Assembly: GCA_021234155.1 (NCBI GenBank)
Contig: JAJEKV010000077.1
Location: 994,890 to 1,058,889 of the forward strand
Direction of reading: 5' to 3'
Origin: Isoetes taiwanensis
Taxonomy: Eukaryota > Streptophyta > Lycopodiopsida > Isoetales > Isoetaceae
Length of the DNA: 64,000 nucleotides
The position numbers were made by a program, and so were the translations under genes. This document shows positions 44,021-56,700 of this stretch, piece after piece (the first letter of the stretch is position 1; every line of letters starts with the position of its first letter). The notes under the pieces are model-generated. The model had not been told where the DNA came from. It was given only the letters and a program-made list of their open reading frames with translations, and ran no database searches.

Positions 44021-46285
44021 GTAACTTGCTTGGCGGCTCTCAAAAATTCAAGATCCGTCCCGAGAACATATCAAACCCAAAAGTGTCTACTGGCAATCGG
44101 TAGTGTAGAAACCCAAGTGTTTTGTCGTTCGGGTAGTACAAAGGCTCCGGAATGGAGATTTGACTTCGCCATGTCGTCCGAAACAACGAAATTACCCTGG
44201 AGACCAAGTTACACGGTCATTTTTTGCAGCAAAAGAAACATGAACCCTCTACATGGCAGTATTCTGCACCCTCCGCTAAGGCCAATTCACTACGAACGTG
44301 TTGGACATGAGCTACTTTGGCGCGTCCGGGAGCAGGGGTGGTCTTTTGCCCACGAAACTTGGTCTCCAGGGTAATGTCGATGTTTCGAGTCCGTTGGCAG
44401 AGTCAGATCACAGTTCCGGGGTGGGAGAGTTGCCCGTCCGTGGCCAAGGACCTTCCAGAGAGGACCTTTGGGACGAACTTCTTCGGGAAGGTTTTACGGC
44501 TCCGTCACCTCATGACATTGTGCAAGATCCTGGTCCAATCTGACCAGGGTATGGCCTCCAAACGTAAACCCTGTGGGTTGCTAGGTTATTGTAGGGTTTA
44601 CGTTATGGAGGTCGAGTTTTATTCAGTTGCACTTGAGACATGGTCGAAGTCTGCGGTTGAAAACCCTGACAATAAAACTGACGAAATGGGGTTTGGATTT
44701 ACCGAGGCGGGCTTTCCTACCCGTGCTCCTCCGGGGGCAAATGCCAATGCCTCCCTTCCCGAACCGGTTTCCCCTATCCGGCCGTTGAATTCTCCATTCA
44801 AGTAACTTGCTTCAGCGGGCTCAAAAAATTCAAGATCCGTCCGGAGAACATATGAAACGCAAAGTGTCCTACTTGATCGACCATGTAGAAACCAAGTGTT
44901 TTGTCGTTTGGGCGTGTACAAAGGCCCCGGAATGGAGATTTGACTTAGCCATATCGTCAAAACAAATTGAAATTACCCTAGGGACCAAGTTACCGCGGTC
45001 ATTTTTGCGACAAAAGAAATACGAACCCTCTACATGGCGTGTCGCACCCGCCGCTAAGGCCAATTCCTACTGAGCGTGTTGGACATGAGCTACTTTGGCT
45101 GCCCAGGGCGCGGGGTGGTCTTACGCCCGCGAAACTTGGTCTCGGGGGTAATGTCGATGGCGGTCGGATCACGCGATTAGGGGTGGGAGAGTTGCCCGTC
45201 CGGTGGTCAAGGACCCTCCGAGAGAGGACCTTTGGGTCGAACTTCTTACGGAAGGTTTTAGGGGCTCAGTCATCAAGCGTCAACGCCCTCCCACTACCTC
45301 ATGACATTGTGCAAGATCCGGTCCAATCGGCCGGGGTATGGCCTCAAAGCGTAAACCACCCCAGGGTTGCTAGGTTATTGTAGGGTTTACGTTATGGAGG
45401 TCGAGTTTTTATTGATTGCACTTGAGACATGGTCGAAGCTGCGATTGAAAGAAAATTGAAAATGGGGTTTGGATTTACCGGGCTTTTCCTACCGGTGCTC
45501 CTCAGGAGAGGGCAAATGCCAATGCCTCCCTTCCGGGAACCACGGTTTCCCTATCCGGCGCTTGAATTCTCCATTCAAGTAACTTGCTTGGCGGGGCTCA
45601 AAAAATTCAAGATCTGTCCCGGGAGAACATATCAAACCGCCAAAGTGTCTGCGGTCGGCCGGTGTAGAAAACCAAGTATTTTGTCGTTCGGGCGGCACAA
45701 AGGCCGGAATGGAAGATTTGACTTATGCCATATCGTCCGAAACGGCGAAATTACCCTAGGGACTAAGTTACCGCGGTCATTTTTTGCAGCAAAGAAACAC
45801 GAACCCTCTACATGGCGGTGATTCTCGCACCCTCCGCAAGGCCAATTCACTACTGAGCGTGTTGGACATGAGCTACTTTGGCGCTTCGGGAGGCGGGGGT
45901 GGTCCCTCTGCCCGCGAAACTTGGTCTCGAGGGTAATGTCGATGTTTGGTCCGTTGGCGAGTCGGATCCGCGGTTCGGGTGGGAGAGTTGCCCGTCCGTG
46001 GCGGGGACACTCTAGAGAGGACCTTTGGGTGAACTTCTTACGGGAAAGGGCTCCGTCATCCAGCGTCCAACGTCCTCCCACTACCTCATCACATTGTGCA
46101 AGATCCTGGTCCAATCGGCCGGGGGTATGGCCTCAAAACGTAAACCACATGCGTTGCTGGGTTATTGTAGGGTTTACGTTATGGAGGTCGAGTTTTATTC
46201 AGTTGCACTTGAGACATGGTCGAGAAGCTGCGATTGAAAACCGAAGCAATAGAAAACCCGGCGAAATGGGGTTTGGATTTATCCT
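44021..46285 (+). repeat. 780-bp macrorepeat, three direct copies
   Basis: Copies start with GTAACTTGCTT at 44021, 44802 and 45579 (spacing 781 and 777 bp). The third stops short near 46285. Shared blocks include TTCAAGATC, AAGTGTTTTGTCGTTCGGG, GGAATGGAGATTTGAC, GAGCTACTTTGGC, GAGAGGACCTTTGGG and GGGTTTACGTTATGGAGGTCGAG. Each copy carries an internal inverted repeat. Frames of 110-160 codons occur, are not kept open between copies, and match nothing I recognise. Confidence 0.93.
44555..44611. repeat. Imperfect hairpin inside the macrorepeat
   Basis: CCTCCAAACGTAAACCCT (44555-44572) pairs with AGGGTTTACGTTATGGAGG (44593-44611), leaving a loop of about 20 bases. The same structure recurs in the other copies, including the inverted one (about 47247-47300). 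Confidence 0.75.
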
Positions 46286-46432
46286 CCTCCCATTAATAAA
46301 TTAGAAGTCAAGAACACATTTTGTAGTAGCAAATTTTTTTGGAATGATTCGGGATGTAATAGATCCAAAGTCTGTTGGCTCCGCATGCATGCTCGAAAAA
46401 GGTACACCAGGTCCCAAGTGCAATTGACCACG

Positions 46433-47310
46433 TTTTGGCCTCCATAACGTAAACCCTACAATAACGGCAAGGAAATGGGGTTTGCGTTTTGGAGGCCATA
46501 CCTCCGGGTTGGACCAGGATATTGCACAATGTCATGAGGTAGTGGGAGGGCGTTGGCGCCCGGATGATGAGCCCTAAAACCTTCCGGAAGAGTTCGACCC
46601 AAAGGTCCTCTCTAGAGGGTCCACAGCCGCGGACGGGCAACTCTCCCACCGGAATCGATCGATCCGACCGCGGACTCGAAAAACATCGACATTACCTCGG
46701 AGACCAAGTTTAGGTGGGCGTAAGACCACCCCTGCTCCCGAAGCGCCAAAGTAGCTCATGTCCAACACGTTCGTAGTGAATTGGCCTTAGCGGAGGGTCT
46801 GAGAATCTTGCCATGTAGGGGTTCGTGTTTCTTTTCTGCAAAAATGACCGTATAACTTGGTCCCTAGGGTAATTTATTTGTTTTGGGCGACATGGCTAAG
46901 TCAAATCTCCATTCCGGGGCCTTTGTACTTTGCCCGAACGACAAAACACTTGGGTTTCTCTACCTGGCCGATTCGGGGACACTGCGGTTTTATATGTTCT
47001 CCCGGACAGATCTTGAATTTTTTTGAGCCTGCTCGAAGCAAGTTACTTGAATGGAGAATTCAACGGTCGGATAGGGAAACCGGGTTCAGGAAGGGAGGCA
47101 TTGGCATTTGCCCTCCCGAGGAGAACACTGGTAGGAAAGCACTTCCGGTAAATCCAAACCCCATTTCGTCAGTTTCTATTGCTTCTGGTTTTCAACTGCA
47201 GCTTCTCGACCATGTCTCAAGTGCAACTGAATAAAACTCGACCTCCATAACGTAAACCCCACAATAACCTAGCAACCCACAGGGTTTACGTTTTGGAGGC
47301 CAAAACGTGG
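46433..47310 (-). repeat. Inverted copy of the macrorepeat
   Basis: The minus strand reproduces the 780-bp unit from its hairpin segment, through a unit boundary (GTAACTTGCTT near 47046), to the next hairpin segment near 46440. It lies about 150 bp after the last direct copy, so the locus forms a long foldback. Confidence 0.9.
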
Positions 47311-47913
47311 TCGACTTATGCATAATGCAATATCATCCATAAGCATATTGAGAAATCCTCAAACGAAGTATCTTAAAAAAGGAAGTTACAATGAGAAAGA
47401 ATTAGATAGTTAGGCATTACCCACTAATCTAAATACGAAGAAAGTTAGTGGATAAGACTGCAGCAGGTTACGGTTACGGTAGGCTGAACTTTCCTGATGG
47501 GACACGAGCAACTAATTTTCACCATCGTCTAGATAAATCACACTAAGTCTAGGCCAGAAAATAATTTCAGATAAACAAATTAAGTAGTGCCAAATGGATA
47601 GTTAACTGTTTCAAATAGGAATTGTCAATTCTATTGCATCCATACTCCTTAGGAAGCTTAGTCAACGATTTAAAGGATTCCTATGCAGAAGTATGACAAA
47701 GATATTCTGATGCAATTGTTTGGAATTGGGGAGCTGCCAAACTATAACGTCTAGCCACTAGTTTAGAGGATTACCATGCAGAGGAGCTCGATACCTTCCG
47801 TGCACATGACTCGGAAGCAAGGTTTTCCCGAGCAAGGTTTTTCCGAGTTTGTGTTTAGGTTTAAGGTGTTAGGGTGTTATTTTTGCTTGATGGCTCCAAC
47901 AATTACATCTCTA
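47311..47913. other. No gene seen
   Basis: AT-rich spacer between the macrorepeat and the next tandem repeats; only short frames. Confidence 0.5.
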
Positions 47914-48048
47914 ATTCTTAGTGCAAATCGTCTAAGTGCAATAAGTTATCTTGTTTTCAAAGAACCATTGGATTCTTAGTGCAAATCGTCTAAGTGCAAT
48001 AAGTTATCTTGTTTTTCAAAGAACCATTGGATTCTTAGTGCAAATGGT
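47914..48048. repeat. 58-59-bp tandem repeat, 2.3 copies
   Basis: ATTCTTAGTGCAAAT starts units at 47914, 47972 and 48031. The first two are nearly identical and include AGTTATCTTG and CAAAGAACCATTGG. Confidence 0.9.
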
Positions 48049-48159
48049 TAGAAAGAACCATTGGATAAGATAAATTAGATACAATTAAAACCATTGGATG
48101 GCGTGGATAACTATTGGATCGTCTATAGCGAACCTTAGTACCAACTAGATAGAGGCATG

Positions 48160-48650
48160 GTTTAATGGTGTTCCACTAATGATATCCAAAATGGGGGATA
48201 ATGTTAGGATATTAAATAGTCTTGCCATTTTATAATGCTTGGGGATTTGTTGCAATGGTCCTATTCCCCATAAACAATTACATCTCAAATTCTTAATGGT
48301 CTAAATTATACCAAGATGTAGGAGCGGTTTAATGGCGTTCCACTAACGATATCAAAATGGGGAATAATGTTAGGATATTGCATGGTCTTGCCATTTTAAT
48401 GCTTGGGGATTTGTTGCAATGGTCCTTTCCTCCATAAAAAATACATCTCACAATTCTTAATGGTTTGTTATGCAAAAATGTAGGCGTGGTTTAATGGTTT
48501 TTCTCTAACAATATCAAAATGTTAGGATATTGTTAGGATTTTCTAAATGGTCCTATGACATTAATGCTTAGGGATTTGTTGCAGCGGTCCCTGCACCCCC
48601 TCAAGGAATACAAATCAAATTCTTGATGGTTTTGTTATGCAAAATAGGCG
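48160..48650. repeat. 165-bp tandem repeat, three copies
   Basis: Units start GTTTAATGG at 48160, 48327 and 48489. Shared blocks: ATATCAAAATG, GTTAGGATATT, TGCTT(G/A)GGGATTTGTTGCA and AATTCTTAATGG. Confidence 0.88.
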
Positions 48651-48750
48651 TTAAGTAATTGAAGTAGTTGAAGTAACTTGTCTTACATGGAATACTAGTA
48701 TAAGGACATGTGATCGTGCACGTGCATCACATGTAGCAAGTCAAGTACTC

Positions 48751-49215
48751 TGTCCTACCACTATAAAGACCCGTGATATGGAAGGATAGGACATGTAGAG
48801 AATCAAGTATTCTTTCCTACTTCTATAAAGACATGTGACAATAGAAGTATTACACATGTCATAATTCATGTATTCTTTCCTACAATGCCTTAGCAAATAA
48901 AGTACTACTGTCCTACTACTATAAAGACATGTGACATGGAAGCATACGACATGTAGAGAATCAAGTATTCTTTCCTACTTCTATAAAGACATGTGACAAT
49001 AGAAGTATTACACATGTAGTAATTCATGTATTCTTTCCTACAATGCTTTAGTAAATAAAGTACTCTGTCCTACTACTATAAAGACATGTGAATGGAAGCA
49101 TAGGACATGTAGAGAATCAAATATTATTTCCTACATCTATAAAGACATGTGACAATAGAATTATTAGACATGTAGAAATTCAAGTATTCTTTCCTACAGT
49201 GGATTGTATTATAAA
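48751..49215. repeat. 157-bp tandem repeat, three copies, each of two sub-units
   Basis: TGTCCTAC at 48751, 48909 and 49066 starts each unit. Within a unit, CTATAAAGACATGTGA occurs twice about 78 bp apart, so the array is a dimerised 78-bp repeat. ACATGT and its relatives recur throughout. Confidence 0.88.
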
Positions 49216-49389
49216 ATGACATGTCACAATAGAGGAAACTACAAAACAACAGTGGATGTTTTAGTCCACTGAAAAAAGAACACCATTATCGAACAAAACC
49301 ATACCTCCACAAGTCCACATGTAGGATTCTTTGAAAACAGGACATGTAGACCTACCAAAACCCGATGTTTTCCACAGTGGACCAAAAAC

Positions 49390-50919
49390 CAGGGTGAGTG
49401 TGCCCCATACCAGCTCCATGCTAATATAGGGCCCTCCACGTATCACTGCAACCTTGAAGAGTTCCAGTGGGAAGAATGAAGTGGTCATTTACCCTGTCTC
49501 CCTCAGGGCCTACCTAGGCTTTAAAGCGTAAACGTACATGTCAGTAGTACATACATCAACATCATATGACCATCACGAAGGATGGTTCACCACATATCTG
49601 CATAGACAAAGATCAAGACATCACATAGGGAATCCTACCCAAGGCTCGAGACAGGGGGATGGGCGACAAGCTTGGGTCTCCGGAGGTCATTGCGCGGAAT
49701 TCATGGCAATGGATTTGGGCGGCATAAGAACATGGCTTAGGGTAGTCCACTCCATCCGCCCCCCTGTGCACACTTTGCGAGTAGGTTGAAGAGTGTTGGG
49801 ACTGATCAGAGCCAGCATTTATGCATAGCCAAAGGGGCTATTCACGGGTTGCATCTCCCCGATTAGATGGGCAGGGTAGAGATCACTCCCTCCTCAGAGA
49901 TCTCCATCTTGCGACTCAAGGTGACTAGAGGGCCACCGCCCTTATTCCGACTTCAACCCACTGGAGAGTGACGCATCACTCCACCGGTGTCGAGCCCATG
50001 CCTTACCCACACTGGGTGGTAAGCCATTAGACCTAGTCCACAATGATCCCCCGGTAGGCCTTACACACCGGAGGGATCGTTCAAGAGTCGAACACGAACC
50101 TCCTTATAAGCCGATCGGCCCCTTCACCCACAAACCAGGTGTGGCTCTTGTACATGCGAATTTACGATTAGGCTAAAGAGGCTAGCTAGAGCATCAACTA
50201 CTAGGCTTTAGGGTCTCTACCCCCTTCCCAATACAATGAGTTCACAGAGATACATCATCATACATATCACGTAAGAAAAGAACAAGATCTAATCTACATC
50301 ATAAAGTTAGGTTCTTTAGTTAGAGTCTGGTATCTGGGGATCTAAGCGGCATTTTGCTATGGGCAATTTAATAGGCTAAACCTATCGATACAATGACCGG
50401 AAGGCGGTTTAGGCTATTAAATTGACTAAATACCCGATCCTTGGCTCGCTCCTCCTGCTCTCGAACTTCGACCATCCCGCTTTGAACTGCTAGAAGATGA
50501 TCTTTGGAAGGGAACTAATGAGTCAAATCGCTCGACAGAGTCCGGGAGGCGGTTTTTGACTCTTGGAGCAACAAAATAGAGCCCTAAAACCCTATGGGCC
50601 GAAAATGGCAAGTTAGGGTTTCCTTAACCTATATAGACAAAGGGTTAGGGCTAGGGTTTCCCATTATCCCTTTAAGCATGTGGGATAATTGGGTGTGGCC
50701 CACTTGCCTTTAATGGCTAGGTGGCATAAAGTGTCCACATGGGAAAGGTGTGCACCTTAATAAATGTGCACATTAATAAGTGCACATACCTTGCAAGTTG
50801 CCCCTAGGGGCTACCCGCTGCTACGCGTTGGCGTGCACGTCGGTCGGGTGGCTAATTTGCGGCGTGGCCGGCGATGCGGATATCGTCATGGGACCGTATC
50901 TTTGTCTTTGAACGTCACA
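49390..50919 (-). repeat. 3' LTR of the second LARD-like element
   Basis: On the minus strand it starts TGTGACGTTC after the polypurine tract. About 1.53 kb. The upper half (50172-50919) aligns with parts of 59540-62207; the lower half aligns with the end of the LTR at 16824-18412. The lower limit is approximate. Confidence 0.75.
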
Positions 50920-50930
50920 TTCTCCCCACC
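50920..50930 (-). other. Polypurine tract
   Basis: The minus strand reads GGTGGGGAGAA directly before TGTGACGTTC. A second GGTGGGGAGA occurs nearby at about 50962-50971. Confidence 0.75.
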
Positions 50931-50989
50931 TGAAATGATGTTTGTCCGCGGCATCGTGGGTCTCCCCACCTTGGAATCTTCCTAACCGC

Positions 50990-51535
50990 AATCAACCTTG
51001 ATGCATCACGATATACTACTATAATACTTACATTTATTAAGATTACCTTAAGGTAATATTTTTAAATCATTATTACGCCATTACATTATCAAATAACTTG
51101 TCAATTCGTAACTTCTATTAAGACAAGGTACTTATTAGTTTCCGTTACCACAACATTTAGTTTATCACAATCTAACACTTTCATATACAATTATTATTTA
51201 AGGTACTCTTCATTCCTTGCAACATTCCAACAAAAATTGTGTTGCAAGTCTTCGCACCTTAAGATCCTGCATTAATTTTACAATATCTATAATTACATAC
51301 TTACTATCTTAATTATTATAATTACTCTAAGGTAATGTTTAAGACATTACTATACTATTTCATTATCCAATTAACTTATCACTTCATAACCTAATCCACG
51401 CAAGGTAATTATTAACCTTACTTAATACAACATTTAAGTTTATCAAAGTTTATCAATTTCATACAAAATTTACACTTCTAAGGTACTCTTCATCCCTTGC
51501 AACACATTATAACAAAATTTGTGTTGCAAGTCTTT
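50990..51535. repeat. Diverged tandem duplication of about 280 bp
   Basis: AGGTACTCTTCAT at 51201 and 51481, TTGTGTTGCAAGTCTT at about 51237 and 51521, and AAGGTAAT(A/G)TTT at about 51050 and 51330 give a 280-bp spacing. A further trace of the unit is near 52150. Confidence 0.8.
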
Positions 51536-53185
51536 CTCTTCGACCTCCTTGCCCTCCGGTGCTCTATTGGCCTGCAGGTCGACACTACGTTATTACCATT
51601 TTAATTATAAATAAAATTTTGGTTATATGGTGACCACCCCACCTATCTACATGAATGCATGGCTAATCTCGGCATAGGAAGAGGATGCTTCTTCCATCGT
51701 GGCGGGAGAGGCAAATAGCCTATAATGCCTATATGCCGCTCATGCCTACACCTTTAGTTGCCCAACGTGGAGGATAGGTCCTTCCCGTATATGGGGCGTG
51801 AAGGACGTATTCCTCCTATCAATGCATATATGGGCTAGAGGTGCTTTTCCTATCAATGCATTCCTGAATGACCTCTTATATCTCTCGAGGTCGTCTACTT
51901 CCGTGGGACCCGGTAGACTTTTTAATCTACCTTCCACTCATCCAAAGCGGAACCACGGTCATGCCTACATTGACATTACACCGTCCTAGAGATCACCGTA
52001 GTGGTCCCATCATCGGTAAATACGCATGCAACCCATACGGCATAGGTTGCATCGTGATTAATCTTAACTACACATGAAACTAATCTAAACACAAATCGAC
52101 ATGCCCGGTTGATTTTTTTGCTGGCTCCTTTAATGCATGTGATTAACATAATTACCCTAAGGTAATATTTATGAATTAACATTATCATAGTATCGGATAC
52201 ATTACTTCCGATAGTACAATTATATTTACTCTAAGCTTTGCAATATATTTAATGACTTTTAGATCGCGATTATTTAAACAATAACCCTGATTTAGACCTA
52301 TTGTTACATAGACAAGGTTTTAATTATCATACACAAGAATTAGATGTGCTTCTTATTCTGGGTCCTGCATTACCCTTGGAAGTATATTCCTAATATGCAC
52401 TTAAGTATATCCGAATTCTATTTTCTATTTATATTTATAAGGATCCCGAGGTCCTATAGCTATCCTTGGAAGGAATTGCATCCTTCTTGAAGGATTAATT
52501 AACATGCTACCTCACATTCATCATTTGTTATTTAAGTTATTTCCCTATGATACATATCGTGCAACAATTTCTATCCAGTTATTAGGATCTATATTTAACT
52601 TATCTATAAGACACATTAAAGCTTCTAATGCATGCGCACACCTTACCTAAGGCTAGAATGCATCCACCCATTGAGCCGGCGTCGAGTAATTTGGAGGTGA
52701 CTTGGTCGTTGCATTGCTCCCATACTTTTGCTCCACTTCATTGGTGTAGTTAGCTACTACGTGGGTCTCGCGCGTTGAAGGCCTCACGAGCACTAAGGTA
52801 TCTATCTATCTTACGCTCTATTAAGCCCGGCCATTCTTAGGAGTGAACTTTATTCTGGTCGGTCAATTCGATACAAGTGCGTTCAATCATAAGATTGAGC
52901 CCTCCCACTTTCTTGAAAAGAAAATGGTCCTGCACCCCTTCAATGGCGTTGTACACAACGTCATATCTATTCTCTCCCTTAAGAGGTTATACGCTTCTTA
53001 CTTAGCGCATTAATTTACTAGCCTTAGCTGACATATATAACCATCTAAGATGGATGCACATATTATGTTATCATTTATTTCAATATAGTTATGGGTTACC
53101 TACTTAGTTAGAACGATTCTAAACCACAAGGTTTTGTCATCATGACAATTCCTTTTGTCTCAATAGACTATTTGATTACTATAAT
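51536..53185. other. Non-coding interior of the LARD-like element
   Basis: AT-rich, with no gene and no retrotransposon domain that I can read on either strand. Confidence 0.5.
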
Positions 53186-53189
53186 GAAA

Positions 53190-53646
53190 TGAAAGAGAAT
53201 TGGTCCAAATGAAAGCTGTAGAGAAACTTTGGGAAAAACCAGGATCTAGAATGGAGTTTTACCGAGCAGAAGTAAATACTATGGTCCTCTACATAGAACA
53301 AGACTATCTAAAAGCCCATATCTCAAAGAAAAACAAGCAGACAATAGCCAGATACAGGACGGGATCGCATAGGCTAAGATTTCCAGAGAAGAAAGGAAGT
53401 GCAAGGTTTGCGGCTGGCAACAAGTAGAAGATGAGTATCATGTATTCCTTTATTGTCCGGCATATCTACATATAAGAGATAGGTATCAGATAGATTTGTC
53501 ATACTTTTCTTCTTTATTGATGTTAAAACCAGAAATCTTAGGATGCTATATGCGAGAAATAGAGTCGCACAGAAGCTTATTATTAAGCTTATCAAACTGA
53601 TGTAAAAATTGCCGCTCCATGGCCCTCAGGGTCTAAGCGGGCGTGA
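53190..53646 (+). mobile_element. LINE 3' end with zf-RVT domain
   Basis: The plus strand reads TIARYRTGSHRLRF (about 53340-53385). After one frameshift near 53390 it reads RKCKVCGWQQVEDEYHVFLYCPAY (given here as C-x2-C, then VEDEYH, then C), the reverse-transcriptase zinc-binding cluster at the C-terminus of many LINEs. The RT and endonuclease are absent, so this is a 5'-truncated copy. It ends in a trinucleotide tail (53647-53741). It is opposite in direction to the surrounding element, so it inserted independently. Confidence 0.82.
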
Positions 53647-53674
53647 AATAATAATAATAATAATAATAATAATA

Positions 53675-53740
<66 letters not shown>

Positions 53741-53741
53741 T
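53647..53741. repeat. (TAA)n/(TTA)n microsatellite
   Basis: About 29 bases of TAA repeats switch at about 53675 to about 66 bases of TTA/ATT repeats. The two halves are complementary and can form a long hairpin. The array directly follows the LINE 3' end and probably grew from its tail. Confidence 0.93.
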
Positions 53742-56700
53742 TAGACGTACCTTGCATGTACTATTCTTTTATATTCTAGAGATTCCCCCTTTCTTAGCTA
53801 TTTAAACTCTTGGAATATTCCTACCAATCGAATTGATGTCATCGTAACAAGTTGGCCGGACTTGTTAGATTACTTCTTTTCTTTCGGTTGGATTATTCTT
53901 TTGGAGGTACTAGATTTATACATGGTCAACAATTATCCTAGTAATGATTCCTTCTTAGCGCGGTGATCAATCTCACCAAGTGGTTTCAATACGTTGGATG
54001 TCTGTTAACAATCGTGTATACTTTTAGTCACTCCTATGCATTTCCTTCCCAATCCTTGACGTTTTAGCTCAATACTGGGGCAATCCTTTCAGCGAGAATA
54101 TCTGGAAATGCCTTCTAATCCCAATATGGATGTTACCGTCCATACATTAACCTACTAGGCCCCATGGCCTTAGATCCTTGAGCTTGCTAGAAGCTCATCC
54201 ACTCGTTGCCTGCTTGAAGTAGCAAGGTAACGTTCTTCCGAAGTCGCTTCGATACTTGATCTCCTTGGCGGTGGCTCCTCTTTGATGTAGAGGTTGACTT
54301 TGTTCGTTAGAAGCCTCATTGCTGGTGGCTTGATGGTGTAGTTGATCGCTTGAAATCTTCCATGCAGCTTTTCAAAAGCTTTGAAAGGTGGGGCGTTGAA
54401 AAGATCTTTCATCTTGAACTTTTTTGTCTTGGCGGCTAAGGGCGACTCAGACCGGATATTGTTTCTTCGACTCCATGGATGTCTCATACATCGTGTCCTC
54501 TCGTCGTTATCGTGTTGCCTTGGAAGAGTGTTGAGGATGTTGATTGCTTCACCCCTTTTACAAATAGCCCCGACATCTCTTCCTTTGATCCTGTTACGCT
54601 ATGGGAGGAAGGAATAACAGGGGAACTATATATGCAAAGCATATAGCTTACATAACTACAATTACTACTAGAGCTATTAGGTCCCCTTGTTGCCTCCCTT
54701 CGGTTGCACACCTACTCCTAGGCAATGTCATCGGTGTTCCTCCGGTGCAATGGTGTTGATGATCTATATCCTCCTATTTGTGTCGTCACCTCATACTCAA
54801 GGTAACTTGTTGATATACTTGGGCCCTCCGGTGTTTTGTCCCTATGGCTGGCACAACACGCTTTGCATCACATTCTAACTAAAGGTGTGCTGGTGGTTGA
54901 TGCTTCGACATTTTGGTCTGCCTTCACGATCCTGTTCTCGGGCGGTGATTGTTCCCCCTTTCATGATGCCAAAGCTATTTGAAGGCGTCTCTCTTGAGGT
55001 TGTCTTGGATTCCTTTGGCTATACTCCTCGGAGTTGTTCTCTTCTCGAGTTGTTCTTTGAATCGCCGATCCTTGGGTTCACCAAGTTGCATGCAAGTCAC
55101 AGCGTGCAAGTCATCGGCTCGCCTTCGCCTAGTTGCCTCTCCATCGACTTCTAAACTTCCTTGTTTGATCCCTCGATCACATGGCTTGGGCGTTGTCCGT
55201 TTCCACGGTGCTATCGCCGTCTTCTTGTCTTGAGGTACCTTCCGTGGCTTTGATTGTGCTCACGTCGGTTTTGATCCTCCCTTGCCTCTTAGGAGCTCGT
55301 GGAAGAAGTCGGTTGCTAGCACTTCTCCAGCTTTTCGGTTCGACCTTTGTCCCTCTATGCATGTCGGTCTCTCCTCAAGTAAAGCATCCATGGCTCTCCT
55401 CCTAATATATGTTGTCGGGGTGATGGATCCCTATATCCTGCACTTGACCCTTGAGTTGAAGAAGTACTTGCCTTAGATATACTCTTGTCGTTGAATAGCC
55501 TGGCTATTATCTTGACTCTTTTTTGCGAAGGTGCTTGATTTGCTATCCTTGTCGTTAAGGTGTGAATGCTTCTACCTTGGGCGTTTGATGTCCCACATGT
55601 CGAATACGACGGCTTCTTTTCTTCTAATTCTTGGTAGGAGTACTTTGACGAAGCCATCACCTAGTTGTTGAAGGCATATCTCCTCGTCAAGTAGATTGCC
55701 TTTCGTACGTGCCTCTCCATCTAATACACGTGTCATAGCGCATCACCCTATATTACCACAAGGTGGAATTATGGTCGTCGAGATGTTGTCTTCTTAGTTG
55801 GCTCGTTGATGTCGGGGCGTTCCTCCTTCTATTGTTGAGGCCACTCGTGTCATAAGTTCGTCAAGTGTTGCTGCTACCACAAGATGTAGTGTTGCGTCCT
55901 GACGATGTCCTGGTGCAGCGCTGATGATCTTGACATGACCGGTGTTGTCTCTTATTCTGACATTGGGTGGACGAGCGGTCTTCTACTTGAGGGCACTTCC
56001 CGAAGTGTTTGGAGTCGAAGGTTTGCTTGGCCTCCGGTCGTTTCTCCCTCATACTTGCTCTTCCATTTTGATCTTGGGCTATAGTTGTGCTTCCTTGCTT
56101 CCTCATTTGGTAGTCGAAGTGAAGGAGCTTCCTGATCTAAGCGCTAAATCCGTAAAACATGACTCTAAACTCATGTTTCTCAACTATATCTGTGAACACC
56201 CGAGATATACAATAGACATATACGCATTTACATTGGGATTTTAATTCATCCACTTTTCCAAAACAACTACGAAGATCTACTTAAATTTTTATACTCCTTT
56301 AGGATTTCCCCTCCTCCTATCGGCGTTTGATTCTTGGTTTTTGCTTGCATCTTCTTAAATTCTACGGTTGACTCCGGGATTCCTTGAGATCTTTGTACTA
56401 TTGTTGAGCTTCATGTCTGATCCGGGCTTCGTCACGCTAGTTGCGAAGAGTGTTCGTCGATGTGATCCCTTGAGAAAGATGCTCCTCCTTAATATGTATA
56501 TTCGTCGTGAGGAATGCGGTGACCGCTCAACGTCCCTACATGCGGTGTGTCGTTGCAAGGTTGCCATTGTGCGGTGCCGTTGATTGTTTGAGTAGGATCA
56601 TCTGGCTGTTGCAGTCGGACATTCTTGAATATCTTCGAAGCTCTGAGATCGTGGTCGGTAGGCAGGCATTGTCATTCCTCCGCAGGTTGAATTTCTGAGT

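Noticed and set aside
44317-44805. 162-codon frame in the macrorepeat as a gene
   Set aside because: Not preserved as an open frame in the other copies of the same 780-bp unit and no domain recognised.
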